Origin: Thermocrispum agreste DSM 44070
GTDB taxonomy: Bacteria; Actinomycetota; Actinomycetes; Mycobacteriales; Pseudonocardiaceae
NCBI RefSeq assembly: GCF_000427905.1
Contig: NZ_KE386603.1
Coordinates: forward strand, 1,815 to 58,077
Reading direction: 5' to 3'
Length of the DNA stretch: 56,263 nt
Made by a program: the position numbers and the translations under genes. A model generated the notes under the pieces. It did not search any database and was not told the DNA's origin. It was given only the letters and a program-made list of their open reading frames with translations. Position 1 is the first letter of the stretch, and every line of letters starts with the position of its first letter. Positions 1-9,400 of the stretch are shown here, in pieces.

Positions 1-48
1 AACAACAAGGGCACCGGCGGCAACAACAAGGGCACCGGCGGCAACAAC
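1..48 (+). repeat. 21-bp coding tandem repeat (NNKGTGG)
   Basis: Two perfect 21-bp copies (1-21 and 22-42) and the beginning of a third encode Asn-Asn-Lys-Gly-Thr-Gly-Gly repeats. The array continues upstream of the window, so its copy number is unknown. It forms a flexible hydrophilic linker in the partial gene. Confidence 0.8.
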
Positions 49-1734
49 GAAGAAAGCGGTGGCAACATCGAGGTGCCCGACCTGAGCGGCCTGGCCGGAG
101 GCGGGGGGCCCGACCTGGGCGGTAGCTCGGGCGGTGGCGGCGGAGGCGGCAGGAGTCCCTCGGGCGGCGCCGACTCCGGCGGAGGTGCCGGCGGGGTCAA
201 CGGGGCGCTGGACGAAGCGAAGAAGGCCGCCCAGGACGCCATCGACAGCATCAGGAACAACACCGGGGACCCGGAGGCACAGCAAGCGCTCGACGAAGCC
301 AGGCAGAAGGTCGGCGACGCGATCGACCAGCTCAAGAACACGGGCGGCGGCCCCGACCTGTCCGGGCTTGGCGGTGCGGGCTCCGGCGGCGCTCCCGGCG
401 GGCTCGGTGGCCTCGGCGGGCTCGGCGGTGACAGCGGCTCGCGATCCCCGTCGGGGCGGAGCGGCCCGGGCAGCGCCTTCGACCCGGAGGAAGAGAAGCG
501 GCGCGCCCTGGAAGACGCGAAGAAGGCCACGCAGGATGTCCTCGACGACCTGGCGAACAACACCGAGGATCCGGAGGCGAAGCGCGCACTCGAGGAAGCC
601 AAGCAGGCGGCCCAGGACGCGATCGACGGGCTCACCGGCGGAACCGATCCCGGCAACCTGCACAGCCGTGGCAGCGGAGATGCGGAGCAGAAGGAGGCGC
701 TCGACCGGGCACGGCGGGCGACCCAGGACGCGCTGGACAAGATCTCCGAGGCCACCGACAACCCGGCGATCAAGGAGGCGCTGGAGAACGCCAAGAAGGC
801 CGCCCAGGACGCCCTCAACCAGTTCGACCCCGACCTCACCGGGATGCGGGACGCGGCGAAGCAAGAGGCGCTCGACGTGCTCGACGAGCTCGCCGAGAAG
901 GCCGACGACCCGAAGGTCCGGGAGGCGCTGGAAGACGCCAAGGAGCAGGTCAAGAAGGCCATCGAGAACGCCGAGCTGGGCAACACGCCGCAGGAGACGC
1001 TGGAGAACGTGCGCGAGGCGGCGCAGCAGGCGCTGGCGGACGCGATCAAGGACAGCGACGACCCGAAGATCGACAAGGCGCTGGAGGACGCCAAGGATCG
1101 GCTCGAGGAGGCGCTGGAGGACGTCGAGCTGAAGAACGACGACGTGGTGCAGACCTCCTCCGACGGGCCTGCGGAGGATCCCGAGGCGAAGGAAGCGCTG
1201 CGGAACGCCAAGGACCAGGTCAGCAAAGCGCTCGAGGACCTCATCGAGCAGACCGACGACCCGGAGGCGAAGCAGGCCCTGCAAGAGGCCAAGAAGGCAG
1301 TCGTCGACGCCATCGACAACGTCGAGGTGCCGCGCACCGGGGCCGGGTCCGACCTGGCGAGATTCCTCGAGGGCGACTCGCCCGGTGGTGCCGGCGGTGG
1401 GGACCCGGTCGGTGGCGACGGTCGTCGCCGTGCCCAGTTCGACACCGACGTCGCTCAGCAGCGCGGCTACATCCCGCCGCAGACGGTGAGCAGCGTGCCT
1501 TCGGCCATGACCCCGGCCTCGCCGACGCTGCCCTCCATGATGGGCGCCATGGCAGGCAACATGCCGGTCGGAGGCATGCCCATGGGCGGCATGCCGATGG
1601 GCATGGGCGGCATGGGCATGGGCCAGCAGAACGGCGAGCGTGAGCCGCAGATCTGGCTCAAGGCGGACAAGGAGGCCTGGGCCGACGGCGACGACGACGC
1701 CTCTTCGGTCGTGGGAAGGACGGTGGAGACGTAA
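1..1734 (+). CDS. Helical-repeat, glycine-rich T7SS-linked protein (5' partial)
   Basis: The reading frame is open from the first base of the window, so the gene starts upstream; the GTG at 73 is only the first internal start codon. The visible part opens with Asn/Lys/Gly repeats and a Gly-rich stretch. It then holds about ten copies of a 30-35 residue amphipathic helical unit with the core pattern DPEAKxALEEAKxAAxDAIDxL, separated by short Gly/Asp linkers. The tail is Met/Gly-rich and ends in an acidic segment with an E-P-Q-I-W motif. The downstream gene at 4555 combines the same helical repeat with a WXG100 head, so by analogy the missing 5' part may carry a WXG100 domain. The stop lies 3 bases before the next start, so the two are almost certainly one operon. 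The molecular role is unknown; a secreted or surface rod-like protein is an inference. Confidence 0.75.
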   Translation, partial: NNKGTGGNNKGTGGNNEESGGNIEVPDLSGLAGGGGPDLGGSSGGGGGGGRSPSGGADSGGGAGGVNGALDEAKKAAQDAIDSIRNNTGDPEAQQALDEARQKVGDAIDQLKNTGGGPDLSGLGGAGSGGAPGGLGGLGGLGGDSGSRSPSGRSGPGSAFDPEEEKRRALEDAKKATQDVLDDLANNTEDPEAKRALEEAKQAAQDAIDGLTGGTDPGNLHSRGSGDAEQKEALDRARRATQDALDKISEATDNPAIKEALENAKKAAQDALNQFDPDLTGMRDAAKQEALDVLDELAEKADDPKVREALEDAKEQVKKAIENAELGNTPQETLENVREAAQQALADAIKDSDDPKIDKALEDAKDRLEEALEDVELKNDDVVQTSSDGPAEDPEAKEALRNAKDQVSKALEDLIEQTDDPEAKQALQEAKKAVVDAIDNVEVPRTGAGSDLARFLEGDSPGGAGGGDPVGGDGRRRAQFDTDVAQQRGYIPPQTVSSVPSAMTPASPTLPSMMGAMAGNMPVGGMPMGGMPMGMGGMGMGQQNGEREPQIWLKADKEAWADGDDDASSVVGRTVET

Positions 1735-1737
1735 CAG

Positions 1738-4077
1738 ATGGCGGTCAACACTTCCCCGGACAACCCGCAGCCGAGCACCGGCGATCCCTGGGTGCAGTCC
1801 CTGTCGTTCGAGCAGGTCGGTCAGCTGATCCAGCAGGCCCAGCCGGACACGTTCTACCAGCAGGCCGAGGCGTTCGAGCGGGCACGGGGCGGGCTGCAGG
1901 ATGCATTGGACGACGTCCGAGCCCAGATGAATGTGCTGCGTTCGGAATGGAAAGGCCTGTCCGCGGACGACTTCACGGACATCGTCTCCGGGGTCACCGG
2001 CAAGGTCGACTACGTACTCGCGATGTCGTCCAACTACGGAACGGCGCTGCGTGCGGCGGGCGACCTGCTCGCGGAGTACCGGCGGATCTACGACCACCTC
2101 GCCAGACAGCGGACGGAGATGCTGAGCCAGGCCAACGAGAAGGTGGCCAAGCAGATCGAGGAGTTCGCCAACCAGGCCGCGCGGCAGATCATGGACGGCC
2201 TGCGCACCACCTATTGGCAAATCGGGAATGCGCTGCCGGGGTTCGACTACAAGCTGCCCCCTGGTTTCGACCCCACCATCGTCGACCCCGGGGCGAACGG
2301 CGCGAACAACCTGTCGACGAACGGACTGAGTGGACGCCTGAGCAGTCAGCCCGACGGCAGCGGGGATGTGCATGGGGTGGTCGGCGGCGGAAACGGGAGC
2401 GGCACCGGGGTCGACAACAGGAGCTTCGTCCCGCACGTGCCCAATCTGTACGAGCTGTCCGGGGGCGACCGATCCCGCACCGGCTTCGGTGGCAATGGAG
2501 CAGGCCGTGGGGACAACGGCTCGGGCCTCGACGCGCTCGGCCGGGGCAACGGCAGCGGTGACCGATCCGGCCCGGACGCCAACGGCACCGGAAGCGGCAC
2601 CGGTGCGGCCGGCCGTTCCGGCAACGGCAGCGGCGACGTGCTCGGACGCAGCGCAGCCGACGACACCGGGGTGAACGTTCCGGCGGGTTTTTTCGCCCCC
2701 ATGCCCCGGTTCCCGGACGGCCTCGGCGGCCGTGGTCCCGTCACGGCCGCGCAGAACTTCGTGGGTGGCATCGACGGCCTCGACGGGGACCGGAACGGGA
2801 TCGGATCGAAGAGCTCGTTCGACGTCACCACCGGGATCGACCTACCGGGCGTGCTCGGCAAGAGCGACCCGTCGGACGTCCACGGTGTGATCGGCCCGTT
2901 CTGCGGGCCGTTGGGAGCAGGGAACGGTCACGGCACGAACGACCGTCGGCAGACCGACCCCGGCAAGTCGGACTGGCTCGATCTCGACGGCCTGTACGCG
3001 ATCACCGACGCGCTCGGACGCAACCAGGGCTGCGGCCCGTCGGACCGGCTGCCCGACGACCTGCGCACGTCGACCAAGCATGCACCAGGGACCGGTGGAG
3101 CTCGGCCGAACGGCGGCGACGTGCACAGCTCCGAACGACGCGACACCGAGACTCCGGAGACGTTCGAGTTCGGTCAGGACGATCTCGAGCAGATCGATCT
3201 GCTCAGCGGGAGTGCAGGGAACTCGTCCGATCAGACCCGCACGACGAAACGGGTGCCGACGGAAATTCTCGACCCCCAGGTGCGGGACAAGGTACGCGAC
3301 CAGATCGGCGAACTCCGGAACACCGGCAACGGATTGCCGCAGGGTTCGAGCACACAGGGGCCGTCCGGCCCGCCGCGGACCATCAAGACGACGGTCACGC
3401 CGCCGTCGTCGTTCGCGCCGCCACCCCCGCCCGGGCCCACGCCTTTCGACCGGGAGCAGCACAAGACCAGTGCGTTCGCGGTGGCCGGGGACGTCGTCTG
3501 GCAGCCGGACGAAGACGAGGAGACACGGCTGCCCGCCTCCTCGCCGAGGCCGCCGGCTGACGGGCCGAAGCCGAATTCGCTGCAGTCGTCGAACACGCCG
3601 TCCGGCCCGGGAGACGGCTCCCCGTTCGTGCCCGCGGTGAACCAGGGAGACAAGGGCCGGGTGGTGCACGCTTTCACCCCGCACCAGGACCCGCGCGGCC
3701 CGGTCGGGCCCGGGGTGCCTCCCGACCCCTGGGGCCCGGTGCCGCACATCCCGTCGGGCACGGGGGTTCCGCATGTCCCGGCGCGTCCCGACGCCTACGG
3801 GCCGTCCGGCGGGCACATGCCGATGGCTCCGATGTGGTTCGGCGGAATGGGCGGCTCGAACCCCGTCGGCCGAGTGAGCGGGTTGAACAACGACCGGCCG
3901 GAGGTCTGGTCGGGCAAGGCTGACGACGAGTCCGGCGCGCTCGGCAAGCCGGACAAGAAGGACCAGGAAGCCAAACGCAGGCTCGCGGAAGACGCGCTGG
4001 CCGGTCGGATGGCCGAGCGGCTCAGCGAGCTCGGCGAGGCGCTCAAGGACCGGGACAGGAGCGGGAGGAAATCATGA
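1738..4077 (+). CDS. WXG100-type protein with long Gly/Pro-rich tail (putative ESX substrate)
   Basis: The product has 779 residues. Residues 20-170 form a helical hairpin with a W71-K72-G73 turn, the WxG signature of type VII secretion substrates, and a Y-x-x-x-E at residues 40-44 that resembles the ESX export signal. Residues 190-690 are low complexity, rich in Gly, Asn, Asp and Pro, with no recognisable enzyme motif. The end carries a Met/Gly-rich stretch and a P-E-V-W motif followed by a charged Lys/Asp/Glu helix, similar in plan to the end of the preceding gene. The ATG lies 3 bases after the upstream stop, and the stop overlaps the next start (ATGA), which points to translational coupling. 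It is probably an EspA- or PPE-like secreted partner of its neighbours. The WxG assignment is good; the function is not known. Confidence 0.75.
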   Translation: MAVNTSPDNPQPSTGDPWVQSLSFEQVGQLIQQAQPDTFYQQAEAFERARGGLQDALDDVRAQMNVLRSEWKGLSADDFTDIVSGVTGKVDYVLAMSSNYGTALRAAGDLLAEYRRIYDHLARQRTEMLSQANEKVAKQIEEFANQAARQIMDGLRTTYWQIGNALPGFDYKLPPGFDPTIVDPGANGANNLSTNGLSGRLSSQPDGSGDVHGVVGGGNGSGTGVDNRSFVPHVPNLYELSGGDRSRTGFGGNGAGRGDNGSGLDALGRGNGSGDRSGPDANGTGSGTGAAGRSGNGSGDVLGRSAADDTGVNVPAGFFAPMPRFPDGLGGRGPVTAAQNFVGGIDGLDGDRNGIGSKSSFDVTTGIDLPGVLGKSDPSDVHGVIGPFCGPLGAGNGHGTNDRRQTDPGKSDWLDLDGLYAITDALGRNQGCGPSDRLPDDLRTSTKHAPGTGGARPNGGDVHSSERRDTETPETFEFGQDDLEQIDLLSGSAGNSSDQTRTTKRVPTEILDPQVRDKVRDQIGELRNTGNGLPQGSSTQGPSGPPRTIKTTVTPPSSFAPPPPPGPTPFDREQHKTSAFAVAGDVVWQPDEDEETRLPASSPRPPADGPKPNSLQSSNTPSGPGDGSPFVPAVNQGDKGRVVHAFTPHQDPRGPVGPGVPPDPWGPVPHIPSGTGVPHVPARPDAYGPSGGHMPMAPMWFGGMGGSNPVGRVSGLNNDRPEVWSGKADDESGALGKPDKKDQEAKRRLAEDALAGRMAERLSELGEALKDRDRSGRKS

Positions 4078-4562
4078 CCGACTGGAAGGCTGCCGAGCCG
4101 GGCGGGGTGCAGGACCCGAGCAAGGCACTCGACGAAGCCTTGGCGTCGTTCCAGCAGGAGGCCAAGAAGCTGGGCGAGCTGACCAAGCTGTGGCAGGAAG
4201 GCGAGACGACGGTCCGGGCCAAGGACCACTCGCTGGAGATGACGTTCGACGGCCGCGGCGAGCTGACCGGCTTGACCTTCAACTCGTCGAAGTACCGGAA
4301 GCTGCCGCCGGCTCAGCTCGCCTCGGTGATCCTGGAGACCTACCGCGCGGGACGGGCCAAGGCCATGCAGGAGGCCTCGAAGGTCATGGCCGGCTCGGAG
4401 ATCCCCGGCGTCGACTTCGACGGCTTGCTGACCGGCAAGGTGAAGCCGGACGAGGTGATCGGCTCGCTCATGGCGCCGATGAAGGAGATGTTCGACAGCT
4501 TCGGCCTCGACCTGGATTTCCCGATCACCGACGGCGACGGAAAGGAGCGTCGTCGTGGCTGA
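4074..4562 (+). CDS. YbaB/EbfC-family protein of a type VII secretion locus
   Basis: The product has 162 residues and no signal peptide. The core (about residues 20-110) shows the YbaB pattern: an N-terminal helix, strands containing V-R-A-K-D and the phrase G-E-L-T-G-L-T-F, then a long C-terminal helix (Q-L-A-S-V-I-L-E-T-Y). YbaB-like proteins such as EspL are common in actinobacterial ESX loci, where they are thought to stabilise or escort substrates; classical YbaB binds DNA. Its location between two WXG100-type genes, overlapping both (ATGA at the start, 8 bases at the end), supports the chaperone-like reading. That role is inferred from context. Confidence 0.75.
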   Translation: MTDWKAAEPGGVQDPSKALDEALASFQQEAKKLGELTKLWQEGETTVRAKDHSLEMTFDGRGELTGLTFNSSKYRKLPPAQLASVILETYRAGRAKAMQEASKVMAGSEIPGVDFDGLLTGKVKPDEVIGSLMAPMKEMFDSFGLDLDFPITDGDGKERRRG

Positions 4563-6390
4563 CAGCGGCGATTTCTACCTGGCCGAGGAAGAGGCGGACC
4601 GGGCGGCGAAGAAGATCGTCGACGCCGGCAACGAGCTGACCGACGCGTGGGACAAACTGAAGGAGGTGCTCGACGCCCTGTGGGGCTGCTGGGGCACCGA
4701 CTCGATGGGACAGACGTTCGAGCAGAACTTCGGGCCGAATGCCGTCACGTTCGCGGAAAGCATATCGGACGCCGGGGAGAACATCGCCGAGGCGGGCAAG
4801 AGCCTGCGGAAAAGCATCGAGTCCTTCGGCGACCTGGATCGCCAGTCGGCCGCGTACATCGACAAGCACGATGCACCACCGCCGTGGTGGAACAACGACA
4901 GCTCCACGACCGGCGACGGTCCGGTCGTCGTCTGGACGGACAGCGGGGGCGGGTACGACGGGAGCGGCAAGCACAAACTTGAGATTCGCGACCCCTCGGA
5001 GGTCTACGGCGACCTGGACGCCGCCGACTTTTTCGACCAGCTGGGGTTGTCCGGCGGTGCTGGCCCCGACGGTGGCAGCGGGGGCAGTGCTGGGTCCGAG
5101 GGAGGCCGGGTGCCCGTACCCGACCTCGGCGGCCTGGGCGGTGGCGGTGGCACCGGGACAGGCGGCGGCACTGGGACAGGCGGTGGCACTGGGACGGGCG
5201 GCGGCACTGGGACAGGTGGCGGTTTCGGTTCACTGACCGGATCGGGCACTGGCGCGGGCTCCGGTGTCGGCCCGGCCGACGGCACCGGCCGTGGACCCGT
5301 CGGAGTTCCCGGCCCCGATCTCGGCTCCGGGACAGGGCCAAATGGCTCGGGTTCCGGCGCCTCCGGTGCGCCGGTCGGGAGTTCGGGCAGCAGTTCCGTC
5401 GGCGAGCCCGGCTTGGTGGGTTCACCCCAGCCTGGCTCCGGCTCGGGCGGTGGCTTCGGCTCCGGGGAGCCGGTTCCGGTGACGAGCGACCCAGCCGGTT
5501 CGCACGCGTCTCCCGCCCAGCTCGATGCGCTCGACCGCGCCAAGCAGGCCGCAAGCGACGCTATCGACCGGGTGGCGGGCGGTGTCGACGACCCGGGGAT
5601 TCAGCGGTTGCTGCGGGACGTCAAGGACGACGTCGGCGACGCCATCGACGACCTCGCCGATTGGGGTCCGGCCCGCGACGATGCGGCGAACGCCCTGGTG
5701 GACCGGGCAGGCGATGTGGCGGCCGACGAGCTCGACGACCTCGCCGAGAGTGCCTCCGATCCGGAGGTACGCGAGGCGCTTGCCAACGTCAAGGAATCCA
5801 TCAGGGACGCCATCGATGCCGTCGAGCAGGGAGCCACACCGCAGGAGACGCTGCAGGCGGCGCAGGAGGCGGCGGACAAGGCATTCGACGAGGCGATTGC
5901 GCACGCGACAGATCCTGAGATCAAGCAGGCGCTCGAGGAAGCCAAGGCCGCGGTGCACGAAGCCCTGGCCGAGATCGACCCGGAGCAGCTCCAGGACGGT
6001 GCTGATCGGCAAGACCTCGGTCCGGACGCGCTCGACGCACTCGCCGATGCCCGTGATGCGGTGAGCGCAGAGCTGGACAAGCTGATCGCCGACAGCACCG
6101 ATCCGGAAGTGCGCGAGCTCCTCCAGGAGGCCAAGGAGGCGGCCATCGCGGAGTTCGGCGGCGAGACCGGCGAGTCCACCGACGACGCCGACGGCAAGGG
6201 CGAGGAGGACGAACGGGGTTCCGGTCGCTCCGGCATGCCGAAGGGCGCGGTCGGGGCGTCAGGTGCAGGCAGGAGCGGTTTCGGGGCCGGGAAGCGATCG
6301 CCCGGTGGCCGGGGAACCTCTGCGGCAGATGCCGATGATCCGGCAGGGTCAGCCGGCGATTCCGAGGATGAGGCAGTCCGCGGCGGCTAG
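4555..6390 (+). CDS. WXG100-headed, Gly-rich, helical-repeat protein (putative ESX substrate)
   Basis: The product has 611 residues and starts at a GTG inside the end of the previous gene. Residues 1-110 form a WXG100-type hairpin with the turn L-W-G-C-W-G-T-D near residues 42-49 followed by a G-x-x-F pattern. Residues 170-310 are Gly/Thr/Ser-rich and contain the 18-bp repeat at 5148-5222. Residues 325-540 hold about six helical units of the type DPEVREALxxxKxxxxxAIDxx, clearly paralogous to the repeats of the gene ending at 1734. The tail is Gly/Asp/Glu-rich. Its stop at 6390 is followed by a strong hairpin, so it is probably the last gene of the four-gene operon. The WXG100 call is fairly safe; the function of the repeats is unknown. 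Confidence 0.75.
   Translation: MADSGDFYLAEEEADRAAKKIVDAGNELTDAWDKLKEVLDALWGCWGTDSMGQTFEQNFGPNAVTFAESISDAGENIAEAGKSLRKSIESFGDLDRQSAAYIDKHDAPPPWWNNDSSTTGDGPVVVWTDSGGGYDGSGKHKLEIRDPSEVYGDLDAADFFDQLGLSGGAGPDGGSGGSAGSEGGRVPVPDLGGLGGGGGTGTGGGTGTGGGTGTGGGTGTGGGFGSLTGSGTGAGSGVGPADGTGRGPVGVPGPDLGSGTGPNGSGSGASGAPVGSSGSSSVGEPGLVGSPQPGSGSGGGFGSGEPVPVTSDPAGSHASPAQLDALDRAKQAASDAIDRVAGGVDDPGIQRLLRDVKDDVGDAIDDLADWGPARDDAANALVDRAGDVAADELDDLAESASDPEVREALANVKESIRDAIDAVEQGATPQETLQAAQEAADKAFDEAIAHATDPEIKQALEEAKAAVHEALAEIDPEQLQDGADRQDLGPDALDALADARDAVSAELDKLIADSTDPEVRELLQEAKEAAIAEFGGETGESTDDADGKGEEDERGSGRSGMPKGAVGASGAGRSGFGAGKRSPGGRGTSAADADDPAGSAGDSEDEAVRGG
5148..5222 (+). repeat. 18-bp coding tandem repeat (GGTGTG)
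   Basis: Four imperfect 18-bp units encode Gly-Gly-Thr-Gly-Thr-Gly. The differences are third-position changes such as accggg versus actggg. It makes a flexible linker and is a likely site of length variation between strains. Confidence 0.8.
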
Positions 6391-6406
6391 CGCGAGCTGA
6401 CATGAA

Positions 6407-6442
6407 CTGCGCCCTCCGACACAGCCGTGTTGGAGGGCGCAG
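6407..6442 (+). terminator. Strong hairpin after the four-gene operon
   Basis: The left arm 6407-6422 pairs with the right arm 6427-6442 (16 pairs, one G-T) around the loop AGCC. There is no U-run, which is usual for actinobacterial terminators. It lies 16 bases after the stop of the upstream gene and about 45 bases before the giant gene, so it could end the operon or reduce read-through. Confidence 0.7.
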
Positions 6443-6473
6443 GCACAAGTGCACAAAACGGACGAGTCAGGAA

Positions 6474-6480
6474 AGGAGGT
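6474..6480 (+). promoter_or_regulatory. Near-perfect Shine-Dalgarno deciding the giant gene's start
   Basis: AGGAGGT lies eight bases upstream of the ATG at 6489. In-frame GTG codons at 6540 and 6555 lack a comparable site, so 6489 is preferred. Confidence 0.75.
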
Positions 6481-6488
6481 GAGACGAG

Positions 6489-9400
6489 ATGCCTCCCGGT
6501 GCATCGCGTGCACGGCACGGCGGCGGATTCACCGCGGGCGTGCGGGGATCGGCGGTGCAACTCACCGAGCTGCCGGACGACCTGCAGAAGTTCTTGAAGG
6601 TCATGGTTGGCATGGAGTGGCCGGAGGGAAACGAGACGCAGCTCCGGCAGATGGCCGGTGCGTACTACACGTACGCCGAGAAGGCACAGGCGATAGCGGA
6701 AAAATTGAAAGCGGCCCGCAACGAATTGTCGGGGTCGATGCGCGGGCGAACCGCGGACGAGGCCAAGAAATACCTGGACGAGGTCGTCAAATCGCTGGAA
6801 GACGCCGCGACGGCGGCAAACGATCTCGGCGGCGCCTGTCAAACCGCGGCAGCGGACGTTCAAAAGGGCAGGATCATGCTGGTCGCCATGGCCACCATGG
6901 TCATGATCATGTACCTGGCGATGCTCAAGTCGATTTTCACAGCTTTTCTGGCGCCGCTGGTGCTGGCGGCGGGCCGTGGTGCTTTGATGGCGCTGCTGAG
7001 GGCCTTGGTGGCCAAGCTGGCGTCGCTGATGGCGATGAAGCTGGCCGACGTGGCGCGGCTGATGTTGCAGAAGATCGGAGTTCTCCTCTGGACGGCGGGC
7101 AAGTACGCGGCAGGTGGCGCGGCCATCATGGGTGGCCTGGATCTGACGATTCAGCTCGGCCAGATGGCCCACAACAAGATCGCGAACAGTCGGCGCGGGA
7201 ACGGCCCGCCGGTGACGGCGGGCAGGCAGGACATCGACTGGGGGTCGATCGGGATGATGGCCGGGGCGGCCGCCATCGGCGGTGCCTTCTACGGCGCTGG
7301 CCGGGCCTTCACGAAACCTGTCGTGGACACCGCCAGGGGACTCCGCAACCAAGGTGTCTTCTTCGGAAAGGATCTCACGCGGCTGGGTCAGTTCGGGTAT
7401 GCCAGCTTCCAGAGCGGTTTGGTCATGGCGTCCAACCCGCTCATTTTTGCGGCGACCGGGCACAAGGGGGACTTCTGGGAAGGCGTGTTCTCCGCTTTCG
7501 GGCCCTACACCAAGCCGATGATGCCGGGCTTCGACCAGAAGGTCGCCGACTTCTCATTCAGGTTCTTCGACAAGATCGGTATCGACCTGCGCGTGCCCGA
7601 TCGCTACGAACTGCTCGGGGCCGGGCCCGACGGGCCCCCGAAGGTCGACCCTGGGGGGCCCTCCCACGGCAGTGACGCGGCATCCGGTGGCGGTGGTGGC
7701 GGCGGTGACAAGGTCGTCGGCTTGTCCGGATACGGCCGGGATGCCGGCTCGAGCACAGGTTCGAGCAGGGACTCGTTCAGCGACACCGATTCGATCTCCA
7801 GCGTCGAATCTTCGTACAGCGACGTCAGTTCCACTGCGCCGCTGCTCGGCGGCACGCGAGGCGGTGACGGTTTCTCGGTCGATTCCGCGACCGTCCGGGA
7901 CACGGACTCGATCTACAGTGACGTCAGCGACGTCGGCAAAACCCCGTTGGCCGGAGGTGCCTACAACGGGATCGGGAACGGTGCAGGCGCCGGGAACGGC
8001 ACAGGAGCCGGTGTCGGTGGACGCAACGGCATCGGGGCGACCAACGGCGTCAGCAACGGCGCAGGTGTCAGCAACGGCTCCGCGGCAGGCGGCGGATTCG
8101 GCTCGTCGGGCAACGGAAGTGCCGCCGCGAGCAGCACCGATCTGGGCTCGTTCCTCAGCGGAGACGGCCTGGACGGTTCCACCCTGGTCGACGGCGGATT
8201 CGGTCGGGACGTGGGTGGCGGTACCGAGTACCGGGTGGGTGACACACCGGCTCGCGCTCCTCTGCAGATCCCGGACGGCGGGGAAACCTCCCAGCCCAGC
8301 GCCGTCGGCGACGCATCGACCAGCCGGTCCTTCGGCTCCTTCGGCACGATGTTCACCCCGGGCGAAGCCCCGGCCACCCAGTCCGCCGGTCCGGCCGTGG
8401 CCCAGACCCCGGGTGGTGCGATCGGAACCCAGACTCCGGCCGGGACCACCGCCTCCGGCCCGGCCACGACGCAACCCTCCGGACCTGCGACCACGCATTT
8501 CGCCGGCCCGGCCACCACGCCGTCCTCCGGCCCGGCTTCTTCGCACAGCGCTGGGCAGACCGGCGGGCCGGTGTCCACCACCAGCCAAGGAACGACCAGC
8601 CAAGCCGGCGGCCAGAGCGCGCAATCCACCGCGCCCGGCCGGTCCGATGCGGCCGGGCCTCAGACGACCTCCAGCGGTCCGCAGCAGCAGTCTTCGGCGG
8701 GTGGCTCGCAACAAGGTGCCCCGGCCACCGGTCGAACTGGCACCGCACACGCGACGGCCGGGCAGGCCGGCCCGTCGACACCTTCTCCGCAGAGCGGTTC
8801 GTCTTCGACCCCACCGCAAGGCGGTCCGCCGACCGGCCGGCCGGCAACGACGTCGAGCGAGCCTTTGCGGCCTGGACCGGACGATGGTCCGACGCCGCCA
8901 CCGCTGGACGAGCCGTCACCCGACCTGGGCGACCGCTGGCGGCCGTTGGCACCCGAGCGGGCAGGAGACGGCCCGTCGTTGCTCGACGGCCCGCCGCCGG
9001 ATCTGGGCGAGCGGTGGCAGCCGTTGGTTCCGGAGCGCGACGGCGCCGGTGCTTCGCTGCTCGACGAACCCTCACCGGACCTGCGTGACCGCTGGCAGTC
9101 GCTCGCCCCCGCGCGGTCCGATGCCGAACCACCGCTGGTGATCCCGGCCGACGTCAGCACGCCTTCGGCGAACACGGCCAGCTCGTCGACCTCGACGTCG
9201 TCGGCCTCGTCGTCGACCCCGAACTCGCAAACCCCGGGCGCAGCGCGAGGCGACGCCACGTCCTCCCCCGCACAGTCGACTGTGCGCGGGGACGCATCCT
9301 CGTCGACCGGTACGCAGTCTTCGAGCACGCCGCGCACTGACGCTTCCGGGACGACGCAATCGGCCGGACGTGGTGAGGGAACGACACCACGCACGGAATC

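Noticed and set aside
134-1132. Plus-strand frame inside the first gene
   Set aside because: Arg/Thr-rich shadow of the helical repeats; the overlapping frame has clear repeats and continues to the operon junction.
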